Assembly: GCA_009493725.1 (NCBI GenBank)
Contig: VOGB01000003.1
Location: 186,001 to 250,000 of the forward strand
DNA: 64,000 bases
From: Pseudoramibacter fermentans
Lineage (GTDB): Bacteria; Bacillota; Clostridia; Eubacteriales; Eubacteriaceae
Direction: 5' to 3'
Shown here: one piece after another, positions 62,633 to 64,000 of the stretch
Position numbering within the stretch: the stretch's first letter is position 1
Layout: the number at the start of each line of letters is the position of its first letter
Made by a program: the position numbers and the translations under genes
The notes under the pieces: model-generated
Told to the model about the DNA's origin: nothing
The model's database searches: none
What the model saw: only the letters and a program-made list of their open reading frames with translations

Positions 62633-63466
62633 TTACTCGTCAGCGATCAGCTGATGAATCGACTGCATGATGATGGCTTCACGATTTTCCAATTCTTTCA
62701 CCTGAATTTGTACTTCGGCGTATGGTCGCTGACTTTTAGAAAATCGTTTTTTCTCACCTTGTATAGCGAGCAGTGTTTCCATCGCTTCGAGCATTTCCTG
62801 AAGTACAGAATCACTGATATCCCATTTACGCATTATCGCTTCGATGATGCGCTGTTCGGTGTCGGAGTGAAGGCCATCGCTGTAGGAAACGACGATCAAG
62901 TTCCATAGCAGCTGACGTGCCTTGATACTCTGTTCGGGTGATTCGATATGGTCGTGTTCAAGATCGAGAATCACTGCTTCGTACACCAAATCACTATAAG
63001 CTTTTTCGCTGGCATGGGAGAGAATTTCGTCGCCTTTGCTCGTGATGTCAGATTGTACATTTTCGAAATGATCAATCATGCTTTGTCCGATGGCGTTGAA
63101 TTGTTCTTTTTCATCATCATTGATCTGGCCGTCGCTGATTATCAAATAATAGATAATTTTTAAAGATGTTTCAGAAGATACGAGATTTTTGAGTTTATTT
63201 TCTTTAGCTTCTTTCAGGGCATTTTTTGTATCTTCTCTTGTTTTCTTCAAACGTTCATTGGTTTCGCTTAAAGTGGATTTTCCCTTTTCGACCGCTTTAT
63301 TTAATTTATCGGAAATTGCAATTGCAGTTTCAGACTGGGCCACTTTTTTGATGCTGTCGGGCATGTTTTCCTTTACGCTTTTCTTCGCTTTTTCTGCCGC
63401 AATCTTGGCGTCTTCTGCGGATTCTTTGAGCGTTTTTTTCAGCCTTGAAAAATCAAATTTTGCCAT
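62633..63466 (-). CDS. TerB-like helical domain protein
   Basis: 277 residues, AGGAGG upstream. The first 100 residues are a Lys/Glu-rich amphipathic coiled coil (LKKTLKESAEDAKIAAEKAK); residues about 115-235 resemble a TerB fold, with two acidic helical repeats (YLIISDGQINDDEKEQFNAI and SYSDGLHSDTEQRIIEAIM). TerB domains bind metal ions near membranes in stress and defence operons. Ten bases separate it from the next gene. AT-rich compared with upstream genes. Confidence 0.7.
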   Translation of the reverse strand: MAKFDFSRLKKTLKESAEDAKIAAEKAKKSVKENMPDSIKKVAQSETAIAISDKLNKAVEKGKSTLSETNERLKKTREDTKNALKEAKENKLKNLVSSETSLKIIYYLIISDGQINDDEKEQFNAIGQSMIDHFENVQSDITSKGDEILSHASEKAYSDLVYEAVILDLEHDHIESPEQSIKARQLLWNLIVVSYSDGLHSDTEQRIIEAIMRKWDISDSVLQEMLEAMETLLAIQGEKKRFSKSQRPYAEVQIQVKELENREAIIMQSIHQLIADE

Positions 63467-63477
63467 TCTTTTCCTCC

Positions 63478-63999
63478 TTAAAGTTTAAAGGGTTCATCTG
63501 AATCCATAAGGTCATCAAATTCCAGCTGATTGGTAAACTGTACGTCGTAGTTTAAAATGCGTTGAATGTCTGCATTACCTTGAATGAATCGGTCGGCGTC
63601 ATTTTCTAAAATGGCTCGATCCATGACAGCAAAGCTGTCTCGAAAAACGGAAATATGCTTGGAAAGATAGCGGTTGACCCAGTCGTTCATCTCAGCTCGG
63701 TACGCTTCGAGCATTTGAATAAAAGCGTGGCTTTCGCGTTCGAGTGCGATGCGTTCGTCCTGAGCGGCCGCGTATTCTTCAGCTGATTTTTCGACTTCAC
63801 GATAAGCAGCCATTGCTGCGTAAAATGAAATCATGACGCCGGATAAATTTATCGAAATGCCATGAATTTGTGTGTTTTCTTTGATCCCATGCTGACCAAG
63901 AAGATTGACAGCTTGAGCGGCCTTATACTTGACTGCGTCAACTTGTTGCAAGGTGGAGGCGAGATTGTCATCCCCTTGAGCTGCGGCGTCTACAAAGCG
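63478..63999 (-). CDS. Coiled-coil protein, 5' partial
   Basis: The frame is open to the window edge; about 174 residues are visible, and a TTG at 63951 is only an internal possibility. The sequence is helical (VEKSAEEYAAAQDERIALER, MLEAYRAEMNDWVNRYLSKH) with a short hydrophobic stretch (ISINLSGVMISFYAAMAAY). It ends DDLMDSDEPFKL, 11 bases before the TerB-like gene, so the three form an operon. Function unknown. Confidence 0.65.
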   Translation of the reverse strand, partial: RFVDAAAQGDDNLASTLQQVDAVKYKAAQAVNLLGQHGIKENTQIHGISINLSGVMISFYAAMAAYREVEKSAEEYAAAQDERIALERESHAFIQMLEAYRAEMNDWVNRYLSKHISVFRDSFAVMDRAILENDADRFIQGNADIQRILNYDVQFTNQLEFDDLMDSDEPFKL

Positions 64000-64000
64000 T

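Overview
The window reads as one chromosomal stretch of a Bacillota bacterium, probably a Clostridia/Eubacteriales relative. The evidence is Gram-positive style ribosome binding sites (AAAGGAGG type), TTG starts, many GGDEF/EAL proteins with Clostridia-like architecture, a complete accessory Sec (aSec) adhesin export locus and a gut-type mobilizable element carrying tet(W). No rRNA, tRNA or housekeeping gene is present, so I do not name a species. Most genes are GC-rich. The inserted element (about 38.0-49.7 kb) and the last 3 kb contain visibly more AT-rich stretches.

Layout: (1) 1-3556 is the 3' end of a giant MBG-repeat surface protein with a MucBP-like domain and a C-terminal membrane helix. 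(2) 3726-20688 holds seven cyclic-di-GMP turnover genes in a row: soluble PAS/GAF-GGDEF, membrane GGDEF, several GGDEF-EAL multidomain proteins, and a 1550-residue protein with three GGDEF-like domains and a decayed EAL. (3) 20824-36236 is a full serine-rich-repeat adhesin locus: the SRR glycoprotein followed by secY2-asp1-asp2-asp3-secA2-gtfA-gtfB, most genes overlapping or nearly touching. (4) 36280-38042 plus 49680-52263 are the two halves of an eighth c-di-GMP gene. An 11.6-kb mobilizable element has been inserted cleanly into the linker after its EAL domain; removing the element at a 5-bp duplication restores one 1448-codon reading frame. (5) The element (38043-49679) carries a tet(W) gene with its promoter and attenuator but a shattered coding frame, an XRE regulator, MobC/MobA relaxase genes, RepA, a DnaC-like ATPase, a TnpW-like protein and a broken large serine recombinase. 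(6) 52394-56025 holds a glutamate-cysteine ligase remnant, a frameshifted Fic gene flanked on both sides by clustered TTGGACGAA/TTCGTCCAA repeats, a HIRAN protein and a TM2 protein. (7) 56093-60498 on the minus strand is a metallophosphoesterase, then a gpx-ohrR-CDF transporter operon with an OhrR-like box over its promoter. (8) 60713-61441 is a DUF5131 protein, and 61603-64000 (minus) a three-gene cassette with a TerB-like protein.

How it may work together (inference): the SRR adhesin is exported by SecA2/SecY2 with Asp1-3 and O-glycosylated by GtfA/GtfB. The dense surrounding set of diguanylate cyclases and phosphodiesterases suggests that c-di-GMP controls adhesion here. Neither large surface protein has a sortase motif, so attachment to the cell must differ from the streptococcal model. 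The element insertion separates a phosphodiesterase half from a diguanylate cyclase half that carries the only RxxD inhibitory site I found among the intact cyclases of the window.

Main limits: family calls rest on recognised motifs without a database search. The frameshifts in tet(W), the recombinase and fic are mostly one-base losses from short homopolymers, so sequencing error has to be excluded before calling them biological.
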